Positions 48,444 through 64,000 of a stretch of DNA of 64,000 nucleotides are shown one piece after another (position 1 is the first letter of the stretch; the number at the start of each line of letters is the position of its first letter). Location: the NCBI GenBank assembly GCA_963702525.1, contig CAVPCY010000014.1, positions 1 to 64,000 on the forward strand, written 5' to 3'. The notes under the pieces are model-generated. The model made no database searches and was not told where the DNA came from. It worked only from the letters and a program-made list of their open reading frames with translations. The position numbers and the translations under genes were made by a program. Source of the DNA: CAVPCY01 sp963702525 (GTDB lineage: Bacteria; Actinomycetota; Coriobacteriia; Anaerosomatales; PHET01).

Positions 48444-48619
48444 TCGTCCTCGGGCACCGAGAATCGCGCTCGAGTTGTGACGGCATGGGTACGCCCGGCA
48501 CCGTGGTCGGCGTTGACACCCGTGAAGGCGTGCATTACCATCTCCTTCGCCCTTGCCGAGGGCGCTTACTCGGCGTGCAACTTGATAAGTGCAGACGGGT
48601 TCTATTTTTTTGCTCGCGT

Positions 48620-48704
48620 GGGGGTGTGCCCGAGTGGCTAAAGGGGACGGGCTGTAAACCCGTTGGCTACGCCTACCATGGTTCGAATCCATGCGCCCCC
48701 ACCA
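48620..48704 (+). tRNA. tRNA-Tyr(GTA)
   Basis: 85 bases with CCA and a long variable arm. Acceptor GGGGGTG/CGCCCCC, anticodon arm ACGGG-CTGTAAA-CCCGT, anticodon GTA. A T-rich stretch TATTTTTTT and TTGATA at 48582 lie upstream. Confidence 0.95.
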
Positions 48705-48740
48705 CGAACGATCACGCGCGCCGATATGCGCGCTTGAAGT

Positions 48741-48816
<76 letters not shown>

Positions 48817-48858
48817 CTTGATAATCGAGTCCGAGGCCGCAACGCTCCGGGCGTTTCT

Positions 48859-48935
48859 GGCGGTGTAGCTCAGCTGGTTAGAGCACACGGTTCATACCCG
48901 TGGCGTCGCTGGTTCGAGTCCAGCCACCGCTACCA
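48859..48935 (+). tRNA. tRNA-Met(CAT), elongator type
   Basis: 77 bases with CCA. Acceptor GGCGGTG with CACCGCT (first pair G-T), anticodon arm CACGG-TTCATAC-CCGTG, anticodon CAT. It lacks the three G-C pairs at the base of the anticodon stem that mark the initiator. Confidence 0.93.
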
Positions 48936-49077
48936 GGGAAAGCGCGTCGCCACCGGCGGCGCTGATAGGGTAAGTACGTTTCGCGACTGAGATCGAAGAA
49001 GAGTACAGGTATTGTGACGGGCCTACAGGCGGCGAAGAGGCCGGCCCCGTCGAAGAGGTCCCCGAAGGAGGAGACTC

Positions 49078-50265
<1,188 letters not shown>

Positions 50266-50293
50266 AACCGGCGTCTCAAGAAAGCGCGTCACG

Positions 50294-50326
50294 CGGGGCT
50301 CGGCAAGCCTTTGCCGGGCCCCGTTT
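50294..50326 (+). terminator. tuf terminator
   Basis: CGGGGCTCGGCAA (50294-50306) pairs with TTGCCGGGCCCCG (50311-50323), loop GCCT, then TTTC. Confidence 0.85.
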
Positions 50327-50354
50327 CGCCGCCTGACGCAGGGTGGTTCGAGGT

Positions 50355-50384
50355 TTGACAGTGCCGAAAACGGGGTGCTAGAGT
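50355..50384 (+). promoter_or_regulatory. promoter of the rpmG-trnW-secE-nusG unit
   Basis: TTGACA (50355-50360) and TAGAGT (50379-50384), spacer 18 bases. The same -35 and -10 pair is found before rpsL. Confidence 0.8.
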
Positions 50385-50439
50385 ACCCTACCGCGCCTGC
50401 GCCCGAGTGCGTGGTCGAGCGCGGCCCCGAGGAGGTTTC

Positions 50440-50589
50440 ATGCGAACGCTGGTGACGCTGGCGTGCACTGAGTGCAAGCGCCGCAACTACACCACCAAGA
50501 AGAACAAGCAGTTGAACCCGGAGCGCATCGAGTTCAAGAAGTACTGCAAGTGGTGCAAGACCCACACGGTGCACAAGGAGACCCGTTAG
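50440..50589 (+). CDS. rpmG: ribosomal protein L33
   Basis: 49 residues from ATG at 50440 after GAGGAGG. Zinc form with two CxxC pairs: CTECKRRNY near the N-terminus and CKWCKTH near the C-terminus, plus KKYCKWCKTHTVHKE. Directly followed by tRNA-Trp and secE, an order common in Firmicutes and Actinobacteria. Confidence 0.95.
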   Translation: MRTLVTLACTECKRRNYTTKKNKQLNPERIEFKKYCKWCKTHTVHKETR

Positions 50590-50613
50590 CACGACGTGGG
50601 TTGCCAGGGAAGT

Positions 50614-50690
50614 AGGCCAGTAGCTCCAATTGGTAGAGCGCCGGTCTCCAAAACCGGATGTTGGGGGTTCGAGTCCCTCCTGGCCTGCCA
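50614..50690 (+). tRNA. tRNA-Trp(CCA)
   Basis: 77 bases with CCA. Acceptor AGGCCAG/CTGGCCT, anticodon arm CCGGT-CTCCAAA-ACCGG, anticodon CCA. Lies between rpmG and secE. Confidence 0.95.
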
Positions 50691-50763
50691 GAACAATCCG
50701 CCGCGGCTTGAAGGGCAAGCGGCGTTTGCTGCGTAGCGGGATCGGACCGCGGGAACGGACGGA

Positions 50764-51039
50764 ATGAAGATGGCCAAGGAAGCTACAGCCGACTCCAAGC
50801 CGGAGAAGGTGAAGAAGGCGAAGCCGGCCAAGCCGGACAAGCCCAATATCTTCGCACGACTGATGCAGTACTTCCGCGACGTGCGCTCTGAGATGAGGCG
50901 CGTCGTGTGGCCGCAGCGTCCCGAGATCATCAACTCGAGCATCGTGGTGGTGGTCACGCTGGTGTTCTTCGTCGCGTTCACGTTCATCGTCGACTCGTTG
51001 GTCGTCCAGGCACTCCGACTCATCACGAATCTGGGCTGA
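50764..51039 (+). CDS. secE: preprotein translocase subunit SecE
   Basis: 91 residues. A Lys/Pro/Ala-rich N-terminus (KKAKPAKPDKP) precedes the conserved RLMQYFRDVRSEMRRVVWP amphipathic helix and a single membrane segment IVVVVTLVFFVAFTFIVDSL. The start could be the ATG at 50764 or 50770. Clamps the SecY channel. Two bases before nusG. Confidence 0.93.
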   Translation: MKMAKEATADSKPEKVKKAKPAKPDKPNIFARLMQYFRDVRSEMRRVVWPQRPEIINSSIVVVVTLVFFVAFTFIVDSLVVQALRLITNLG

Positions 51040-51041
51040 GC

Positions 51042-51572
51042 ATGGCGAAGAAGTGGTACGTCATTCATACGTACTCGGGCTATGAGAACAAGGTCCGGAC
51101 GAACCTGTTGCACCGCATCGAGTCGATGGGTATGCAGGACAAGATCTTCGACGTGAAGATCCCTACCGAGACCGTCACCGACATCAAGGAGGGCGGCCGC
51201 CGGGTCACCTCCGAGAAGAAGGTCTTCCCCGGCTACATCCTCGTGCAGATGGAGCTGGGCGACGAGTCGTGGTACGTCGTGCGCAACACGCCCGGCGTGA
51301 CCGGATTCGTCGGGAGCCAGGGCAAGCCGGTTCCGCTGTCACGCGATGAGTACAACCGCGTCATGAAGCGGACCGAGGCAGGACCGAAGGCGAAGACAAC
51401 CACAGACTTCGTCGAGGGTATGAACGTCAAGGTCACCCACGGCCCCTTCGCCGAGTTCGACGGAACGATCGCCGAGGTGAATCTCGACAGGGCCACCGTC
51501 AAGGTCATGGTCACCATCTTCGGCCGGGAGACCCCCGTCGAGCTGGGATTCGACCAGGTGGCGCGCGTCTAG
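51042..51572 (+). CDS. nusG: transcription termination/antitermination protein NusG
   Basis: 176 residues. ATG at 51042. NGN domain: KKWYVIHTYSGYENKVRTNL, VFPGYILVQMELGDESWYVV, TPGVTGFVG. KOW domain: GMNVKVTHGPFAEFDGTIAE. Normal length, without the long actinobacterial N-terminal extension. Links RNA polymerase with the ribosome and Rho. Confidence 0.97.
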   Translation: MAKKWYVIHTYSGYENKVRTNLLHRIESMGMQDKIFDVKIPTETVTDIKEGGRRVTSEKKVFPGYILVQMELGDESWYVVRNTPGVTGFVGSQGKPVPLSRDEYNRVMKRTEAGPKAKTTTDFVEGMNVKVTHGPFAEFDGTIAEVNLDRATVKVMVTIFGRETPVELGFDQVARV

Positions 51573-51705
51573 ATACGGAAACGCTCGGTTCGATGCCGCG
51601 CCGGGAGTGGACCCGGAGCTTCTCGCGGCTAGGCCGTTCGGAACAGTGACAAACGCTGCGTGGCCACTAAGCGGCCTCGCGAGAGAACAAGGATGAGTCA
51701 AGAAG

Positions 51706-52131
51706 ATGGCCAAGAAAGTCGTAGGCTTCATCAAGCTCCAGATCCCTGGCGGTCAGGCTAACCCGGCCCCGCCGGTCGGCCCTGCGCTCGGCCAGCACCA
51801 GGTCAACATCATGCAGTTCTGCCAGGCGTTCAACGCCGCGACGGCGGACAAGAACGGCACCATCATCCCGGTGGAGATCTCGGTCTACGAGGATCGCTCG
51901 TTCGACTTCATCCTCAAGACCCCGCCGGCGGCCGTGCTGATCAAGCAGGCCATCGGCATCGAGAGCGGCTCAGACGCACCCAACCGCAACAAGGTCGGCA
52001 AGATCACGAGCGATCAGCTTCGCCAGATCGCGGAGACCAAGATGCCGGACCTCAACGCGAACGATGTCGAGGCCGGGATGAAGATCATCGCCGGCACCGC
52101 GCGCTCCATGGGCGTCGAGGTAGTCGACTAG
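51706..52131 (+). CDS. rplK: ribosomal protein L11
   Basis: 141 residues, full length. KKVVGFIKLQIPGGQANPAP, PVGPALGQHQVNIMQFCQAF and the C-terminal rRNA-binding SDQLRQIAETKMPDLNANDV. A 133-base gap after nusG has no obvious terminator. Cotranscribed with rplA. Confidence 0.97.
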   Translation: MAKKVVGFIKLQIPGGQANPAPPVGPALGQHQVNIMQFCQAFNAATADKNGTIIPVEISVYEDRSFDFILKTPPAAVLIKQAIGIESGSDAPNRNKVGKITSDQLRQIAETKMPDLNANDVEAGMKIIAGTARSMGVEVVD

Positions 52132-52226
52132 CGCGCCGAAACGGATGAGACGCGGCTTTCAGGGCCGCGTGAAGTGGGAGGGCGACGCTTCAAGAAGGCC
52201 GCCCGCCATGACCACAGGAGGCAGAT

Positions 52227-52934
52227 ATGCCTAAGCACGGAAAGCACTACCGTGGCGCCGCCGAGAAGGTGGAGCGCGACCGTCTCTACACCCCTCTCGA
52301 GGCCATGCGCCTCGTCAAGGAGTGCGCTACCGCCAAGTTCGACGAGACCATCGAGGCCCACTTCCGTTTGGGGATCGACACCCGCCAGGCCGAACAGCAG
52401 GTGCGCGGCAGCGTCTCGCTTCCGCACGGTACCGGCAAGGAAGTACGCGTCGCGGTCTTCGCCGAGGGCGACAAGGCCCGTGAAGCCGAGGCTGCCGGCG
52501 CGGACGTCGTTGGTAGCGACGATCTCGTCGCCAAGATCGCAGGTGGCTTCTTCGACTTCGACGCTGCTGTTGCGACTCCCGACATGATGGGCAAGGTCGG
52601 CAAGTTGGGTAAGGCGCTCGGGCCGCGTGGTCTGATGCCCAACCCCAAGCTCGGCACTGTGACGATGAACGTCGCCCAGATCGTTGGCGAACTCAAGGCT
52701 GGTCGTGTGGAGTATCGCGCCGACAAGTTCGGCATCTGCCACGTTCCTGTGGGCAGGGCATCCTTCGACGAGCAGCTCCTTGTCGAGAACTACGCCTCGC
52801 TGCTCGACGAGATCCTTCGAGCCAAGCCGTCGAGTTCCAAGGGCAAGTACGTCAAGTCCATCACCGTCGCCTCGACGATGGGTCCCGGAATCAAGGTCGA
52901 CCCAAGCGTGACTCGCAACCTGCTGGAGGCCTAG
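52227..52934 (+). CDS. rplA: ribosomal protein L1
   Basis: 235 residues. ATG at 52227 after AGGAGGCAGA. Motifs: ARYDGTIEAHFRLGID-like DETIEAHFRLGIDTR, PHGTGKEVRVAVFAEGDKA, GKLGKALGPRGLMPNPKLGT (L1 signature) and GKYVKSITVASTMGPGIKVD. Followed by the L10 leader. Confidence 0.97.
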   Translation: MPKHGKHYRGAAEKVERDRLYTPLEAMRLVKECATAKFDETIEAHFRLGIDTRQAEQQVRGSVSLPHGTGKEVRVAVFAEGDKAREAEAAGADVVGSDDLVAKIAGGFFDFDAAVATPDMMGKVGKLGKALGPRGLMPNPKLGTVTMNVAQIVGELKAGRVEYRADKFGICHVPVGRASFDEQLLVENYASLLDEILRAKPSSSKGKYVKSITVASTMGPGIKVDPSVTRNLLEA

Positions 52935-52989
52935 CTCGGGAGTGCCCCGCCTCTTGTGAGGCGCCATGTCTTGACAGCGACGACTCCGG

Positions 52990-53300
52990 AGTGCAGACTT
53001 CGGCGTCGCATTGAGAATCCAATAGCGCGTACGATCCGCTGCCGAAGACAGCCGGTGCCCGGAAGTAGAGTCCGGGCGTAATGGAGCGTGCGATGGGCTC
53101 CGCCTGCCGAGGTGGTCGCACGGGAGCCGCACCCGCGGCGCCCAAGAGCTGCTCGACTTGCTCGCGGCCTCCGCTGCCTTCATCGGCAGTCGGGGGCCGT
53201 GTTCGTTTCGGAAGGTATGTCCTGCCAAGACGGCACGGCCTGACCGACGGTCTCGCGAGGGACCTGATGGCCGGGCGTGCGTGCGAGGAAAGGAGGGATG
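52990..53300 (+). promoter_or_regulatory. ribosomal protein L10 leader (autoregulatory mRNA region)
   Basis: The 369 bases between rplA and rplJ contain no gene. The text CTGCCGAAGACAGCCGGTGC at 53039-53058, then TAATGG and GCCTGCCGAGG near 53102-53111, follow the conserved pattern of the L10 leader, in which the L10-L12 complex binds the mRNA and represses rplJ-rplL. A short hairpin CCCGG...CCGGG flanks the TAGAGT at about 53057-53080. Confidence 0.75.
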
Positions 53301-53303
53301 TAT

Positions 53304-53822
53304 ATGCCGACTGCAACCAAAGAGGCGGTTGTTGGCCAGATCAAGGACCGCTTCAACGAGGCCGAAGCGGTGATCATGATCGACTACCGCGGGCTCACCG
53401 TGAAGCAGATGCAGGCCCTGCGCACCTCCGTGCGCGCGGCTGGAGGCGAGATCAAGATCTACAAGAACTCGCTCACCGAGATCGCCGTGCGTGAGCTCGC
53501 TCTGCCCAACATGGATGCGTTTCTGGAGGGCCCCACGGCCTTCGTGTTCGTCGCGGAGGACCCGGTGGCCCCCGCCAAGGCGCTGACCACCTTCGCCAAG
53601 GAGAACCAAGCGCTCGAGCTCAAGGGCGGATTCGTCAGCAACCAGATTGTCGACGCCGCTGGCGTGAAGGCCATCGCGAGTCTGCCGTCTCGCGAGGAGC
53701 TCATCGGCAAGCTGCTCGGAACAATGCTCAACCCGCTTACCGGCACCGTACGGGTGCTCAGCGGTCCGGCGCGCGCGTTGGTCACTGTTGTGGACGCGAT
53801 CGCCAAGGAGAAGGCCGCCTAA
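53304..53822 (+). CDS. rplJ: ribosomal protein L10
   Basis: 172 residues. ATG at 53304 is 7 bases after AAGGAGG; a second ATG is 6 bases earlier. PTATKEAVVGQIKDRFNEAE, VIMIDYRGLTVKQMQALRTS, VYKNSLTEIAVRELA-type IKIYKNSLTEIAVRELALPN. Forms the L7/L12 stalk base and controls its own operon through the leader. Confidence 0.96.
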   Translation: MPTATKEAVVGQIKDRFNEAEAVIMIDYRGLTVKQMQALRTSVRAAGGEIKIYKNSLTEIAVRELALPNMDAFLEGPTAFVFVAEDPVAPAKALTTFAKENQALELKGGFVSNQIVDAAGVKAIASLPSREELIGKLLGTMLNPLTGTVRVLSGPARALVTVVDAIAKEKAA

Positions 53823-53885
53823 GTGCCGGCCAGTCAGACGATGTGACCGGCGCGTGCCGTGTCGCGTGAAGTGAAGGAGAAAGAA

Positions 53886-54269
53886 ATGGCTGTCAGCAAG
53901 GATGAGATCGTCGAAGCTTTGAAGGAGATGCCCGCTCTCGAGCTGTCCGAGCTCGTGAAGGAGCTTGAGGAGGTCTTCGGCGTGTCCGCCGCGGCCCCCG
54001 TCATGATGGGCGCGATGCCGGCCGCCGGTGGCGGCGAGGCTGCCGCCGAAGAGGAGAAGACCTCGTTCGACGTCGTGCTCGAGGGCTATGGCGACAACAA
54101 GATCGCCGTGATCAAGGTCGTCCGCGAACTCACCGGTCTCGGTCTCAAGGAGGCCAAGGACCTCGTCGAGGGTGCCCCGAAGCCCGTGCTCGAGGGCGCT
54201 GCGAAGGACAAGGCCGACGAGGCCAAGGGCAAGCTCGAGGATGCCGGCGCCGCCGTCACCCTCAAGTAG
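53886..54269 (+). CDS. rplL: ribosomal protein L7/L12
   Basis: 127 residues. ATG at 53886 after AAGGAGA. N-terminal dimer domain VSKDEIVEALKEMPALELSE, Ala/Gly hinge, C-terminal domain FDVVLEGYGDNKIAVIKVVR, ELTGLGLKEAKDLVEGAPKP. A strong hairpin follows before rpoB. Confidence 0.97.
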   Translation: MAVSKDEIVEALKEMPALELSELVKELEEVFGVSAAAPVMMGAMPAAGGGEAAAEEEKTSFDVVLEGYGDNKIAVIKVVRELTGLGLKEAKDLVEGAPKPVLEGAAKDKADEAKGKLEDAGAAVTLK

Positions 54270-54320
54270 CATCGCAACACGCGGTGTCGGCACGCGATGC
54301 GCGTGGCCGCACCGAAACGT

Positions 54321-54356
54321 GAAGGGCCGGCAGACCGGTAGGTCTCCGGCCCTTCC
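54321..54356 (+). terminator. hairpin between rplL and rpoB
   Basis: GAAGGGCCGG (54321-54330) and CCGGCCCTTC (54346-54355) pair perfectly, with an inner AGACC/GGTCT extension. No T run. Probably an attenuator or terminator that separates ribosomal stalk from polymerase genes. Confidence 0.75.
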
Positions 54357-54385
54357 ACGCGTCAGAAATTGGGGAAAGAAAACCC

Positions 54386-54414
54386 TTGACGTCAGCACGG
54401 CGATTGACTAGCCT
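54386..54414 (+). promoter_or_regulatory. rpoBC promoter
   Basis: TTGACG (54386-54391) and TAGCCT (54409-54414), spacer 17 bases, about 53 bases before rpoB. Confidence 0.75.
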
Positions 54415-54467
54415 ATCACTTTGCGACTATTGTCGGCCGCTCCATCCCCTGAAGGAGGAATCGCCTG

Positions 54468-57983
<3,516 letters not shown>

Positions 57984-57986
57984 CAC

Positions 57987-62265
<4,279 letters not shown>

Positions 62266-62288
62266 CTCGACTCACGAAGATGCATGTC

Positions 62289-62326
62289 AGGCGCCCCGTC
62301 GCACCAGCGGCGGGGCGCCTTTCTTC
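62289..62326 (+). terminator. rpoBC terminator
   Basis: AGGCGCCCCG-T-CG (62289-62301) pairs with CG-G-CGGGGCGCCT (62308-62320), followed by TTTCTT. Confidence 0.9.
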
Positions 62327-62377
62327 GGCGTGAGAGGGCAGGGTGGCCGGGCATAGATACGCCCGGGTGCGTGGCGT

Positions 62378-62406
62378 TTGACATCGCATTGTCCGCTTGG
62401 TAGAGT
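62378..62406 (+). promoter_or_regulatory. rpsL-rpsG-fusA promoter
   Basis: TTGACA (62378-62383) and TAGAGT (62401-62406), spacer exactly 17 bases. Transcription would start near 62413, about 77 bases before rpsL. Confidence 0.85.
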
Positions 62407-62489
62407 TCGACGCTGTGACTTCATGCTCGGGGGTCTACGCGCGCGTGCGCCCTGAGCTCGTGTGCTCGACGATAAGAAGGAGTAGTGCG

Positions 62490-62861
62490 TTGCCGACTAT
62501 CAACCAGCTGGTCCGCAAGGGCCGCAAGGCGGCTGCCGACAAGAGCAAGACGCCGGCGCTCAAGGGCAATCCGCAGAAGCGGGGCGTGTGCACCCGTGTC
62601 TACACCACCACGCCCAAGAAGCCGAACTCGGCGCTTCGCAAGGTCTGCCGTGTGCGTCTCGTCAACCACATGGAAGTGACCGCCTACATCCCGGGCATCG
62701 GCCACAACCTGCAGGAGCACTCGATCGTGCTCGTGCGTGGCGGTCGTGTGAAGGACCTCCCGGGTGTCCGCTACAAGGTCATTCGCTCGGCGCTCGACTG
62801 TGCTGCGGTGAGCAACCGCAACCAGGCCCGCTCGCGCTACGGAGCCAAGAAGCCAAAGTAA
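62490..62861 (+). CDS. rpsL: ribosomal protein S12
   Basis: 123 residues. TTG at 62490 after AAGGAG (PTINQLVRKGRKAAADKSKT). VYTTTPKKPNSALRKVCRVR and VRGGRVKDLPGVRYKVIRSA keep the lysines (K43, K88 in E. coli) whose change gives streptomycin resistance. Universal accuracy protein of the 30S. Confidence 0.97.
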   Translation: MPTINQLVRKGRKAAADKSKTPALKGNPQKRGVCTRVYTTTPKKPNSALRKVCRVRLVNHMEVTAYIPGIGHNLQEHSIVLVRGGRVKDLPGVRYKVIRSALDCAAVSNRNQARSRYGAKKPK

Positions 62862-62970
62862 GACTGAGCGCTGCGCGCTCAGCTCACTTTGGCGCGTGGC
62901 ATCGAGCAGACAGCCAAGAACGCTGCTGCTCATGCCACGACCAGTCACTGAAGGATAGAGGAGACCAAGA

Positions 62971-63441
62971 ATGCCCAGACGTGCTGCAGCTGTCCGCCGC
63001 GAGGTCATGCCGGACGCCGTCTACAACAACCGGCTCGTCACGCAGCTCATCAACAAGGTGCTGCTCGACGGGAAGAAGTCGACCGCCGAGAGCATCGTCT
63101 ACGGCGCTTTCGACCTGATCGAGGAGCGGACCGGCACCGACCCGCTGTCGGTGTTCAAGAAGGCGATGGACAACGTCCGCCCAACGCTCGAGGTGCGCCC
63201 CAAGCGAGTGGGTGGCGCCACCTACCAGGTGCCGGTCGAGGTCAACTCCCGCCGCTCCACGACGCTTGCCATCCGCTGGCTCGTCGGGTTCTCGCGCAAG
63301 CGTCGCGAGAAGACGATGACCGAGCGCCTCGCCGGAGAGATCCTCGATGCCGCGAACGGCACGGGCTCCTCGGTCAAGAAGCGCGAGGACCTGTTCAAGA
63401 TGGCCGAGTCCAACCGCGCGTTCTCGCACTACCGCTGGTAG
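62971..63441 (+). CDS. rpsG: ribosomal protein S7
   Basis: 156 residues. ATG at 62971 after AAGGATAGAGGAG. PRRAAAVRREVMPDAVYNNR, VTQLINKVLLDGKKSTAESI, VRPTLEVRPKRVGGATYQVP, ANGTGSSVKKREDLFKMAES and AFSHYRW. Full length. Confidence 0.97.
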   Translation: MPRRAAAVRREVMPDAVYNNRLVTQLINKVLLDGKKSTAESIVYGAFDLIEERTGTDPLSVFKKAMDNVRPTLEVRPKRVGGATYQVPVEVNSRRSTTLAIRWLVGFSRKRREKTMTERLAGEILDAANGTGSSVKKREDLFKMAESNRAFSHYRW

Positions 63442-63486
63442 TCCGAGGACTCCATTCAACGAGAGACTACAGAGGTCACAGACCCC

Positions 63487-64000
63487 ATGGCTCAGAAGAA
63501 CTACCCGCTCGAGAAGACTCGCAACATCGGCATCATGGCCCACATCGATGCCGGTAAGACGACGACCACCGAGCGGATCCTCTACTACACGGGCAAGACC
63601 CACAAGATCGGCGAGGTCCACGACGGCGCTGCCACCATGGACTGGATGGTCCAGGAGCAGGAGCGCGGCATCACCATCACGTCCGCCGCGACGACGTCGT
63701 TTTGGAAGGACCACCGCATCCAGATCATCGATACGCCGGGCCACGTCGACTTCACGGTCGAGGTCGAGCGTTCGCTGCGCGTGCTCGACGGCGCCGTAGC
63801 CGTGTTCTGCGCGGTCGGTGGCGTCGAGCCGCAGTCCGAGACGGTGTGGCGCCAGGCCGACACCTACGGCGTGCCCCGCATCGCCTACATCAACAAGATG
63901 GACCGAAGCGGAGCCGACTTCTACAACGTCGTGCAGATGATGCGCGATCGCCTCGACGCGCGTCCTACGCCGATCCAGCTCCCGATAGGTGCCGAGGAGA
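63487..64000 (+). CDS. fusA: elongation factor G, 3' partial
   Basis: Runs off the window. ATG at 63487 gives AQKNYPLEKTRNIGIMAHID; GTP site AHIDAGKTTTTER, switch region QEQERGITITSAAT, DTPGHVDFTVEVER near 63730 and NKMDRSGAD near 63893. 171 codons are visible of about 700. Follows rpsG by 45 bases, the classic str order. Confidence 0.97.
   Translation, partial: MAQKNYPLEKTRNIGIMAHIDAGKTTTTERILYYTGKTHKIGEVHDGAATMDWMVQEQERGITITSAATTSFWKDHRIQIIDTPGHVDFTVEVERSLRVLDGAVAVFCAVGGVEPQSETVWRQADTYGVPRIAYINKMDRSGADFYNVVQMMRDRLDARPTPIQLPIGAEE

Noticed and set aside
52128..54398. Long open frame of 756 codons on the minus strand across rplA-rplL
   Set aside because: It is antisense to four certain ribosomal genes, has no ribosome site and no recognisable motif. 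High GC at third positions makes such shadow frames common.

Overview
The window is high-GC bacterial DNA. The long conserved block in its second half follows the order best known from Firmicutes and Actinobacteria: lysS-clpC-radA-disA-PIN/TRAM-ispD-ispF-cysE-cysS-rlmB-NYN-sigH, then tuf-rpmG-secE-nusG-rplKAJL-rpoBC-rpsL-rpsG-fusA. High GC, type IV pilus ATPase, Rex, c-di-AMP synthase and several large multiheme c-type cytochromes together suggest an anaerobic or microaerobic deep-branching actinobacterium (Coriobacteriia/OPB41-like). That placement is an inference; there is no 16S gene here.

1-4.4 kb: a periplasmic [NiFe] hydrogenase (small subunit cut by the window edge, then large subunit) followed directly by a secreted hexaheme cytochrome. 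4.6-8.7 kb: an unrecognised ATPase-like gene, a membrane-anchored repeat protein and a secreted Ig/FnIII-like surface protein. 8.8-11.8 kb: a giant multiheme cytochrome with an FG-GAP/VCBS beta-propeller inserted between two heme blocks. 12-19 kb: cell-envelope functions (peptidoglycan-binding protein, NlpC/P60 hydrolase, pilT, VanZ-like, EamA transporter, PBP1A, J-domain protein). 19.5-20.4 kb, minus strand: ferredoxin, thioredoxin-like protein and a short DUF362-like piece behind a promoter carrying a perfect palindrome. 20.5-24.1 kb: a chemoreceptor-like protein and a membrane-anchored 24-heme cytochrome built from four blocks of six hemes. Hydrogenase, secreted hemes and surface proteins look like parts of an outward electron path from H2 to an extracellular acceptor.

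24.2-33.4 kb: tRNA-Pro, DUF2085 protein, lipoprotein, SAM hydroxide adenosyltransferase, YhaM-type exonuclease, MTA phosphorylase, site-2 protease, Rex with its own candidate operator, TatA, GreA, LysRS. 33.6-45.5 kb: the clpC-to-sigH block. 45.5-49 kb: a class III cyclase divergent from a cNMP-binding protein, and four tRNAs. 49-64 kb: translation and transcription core genes with clear promoters and terminators; RpoC ends in a domain that closely resembles the RNA polymerase alpha-subunit CTD.

About 21 of 58 protein genes are interrupted by one or more small frame shifts, including essential single-copy genes (rpoC, lysS, cysS). The conserved motifs continue in another frame each time, so I read these as base-calling indels in a poorly polished assembly and give the full gene extents. 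Protein lengths for those genes are approximate.
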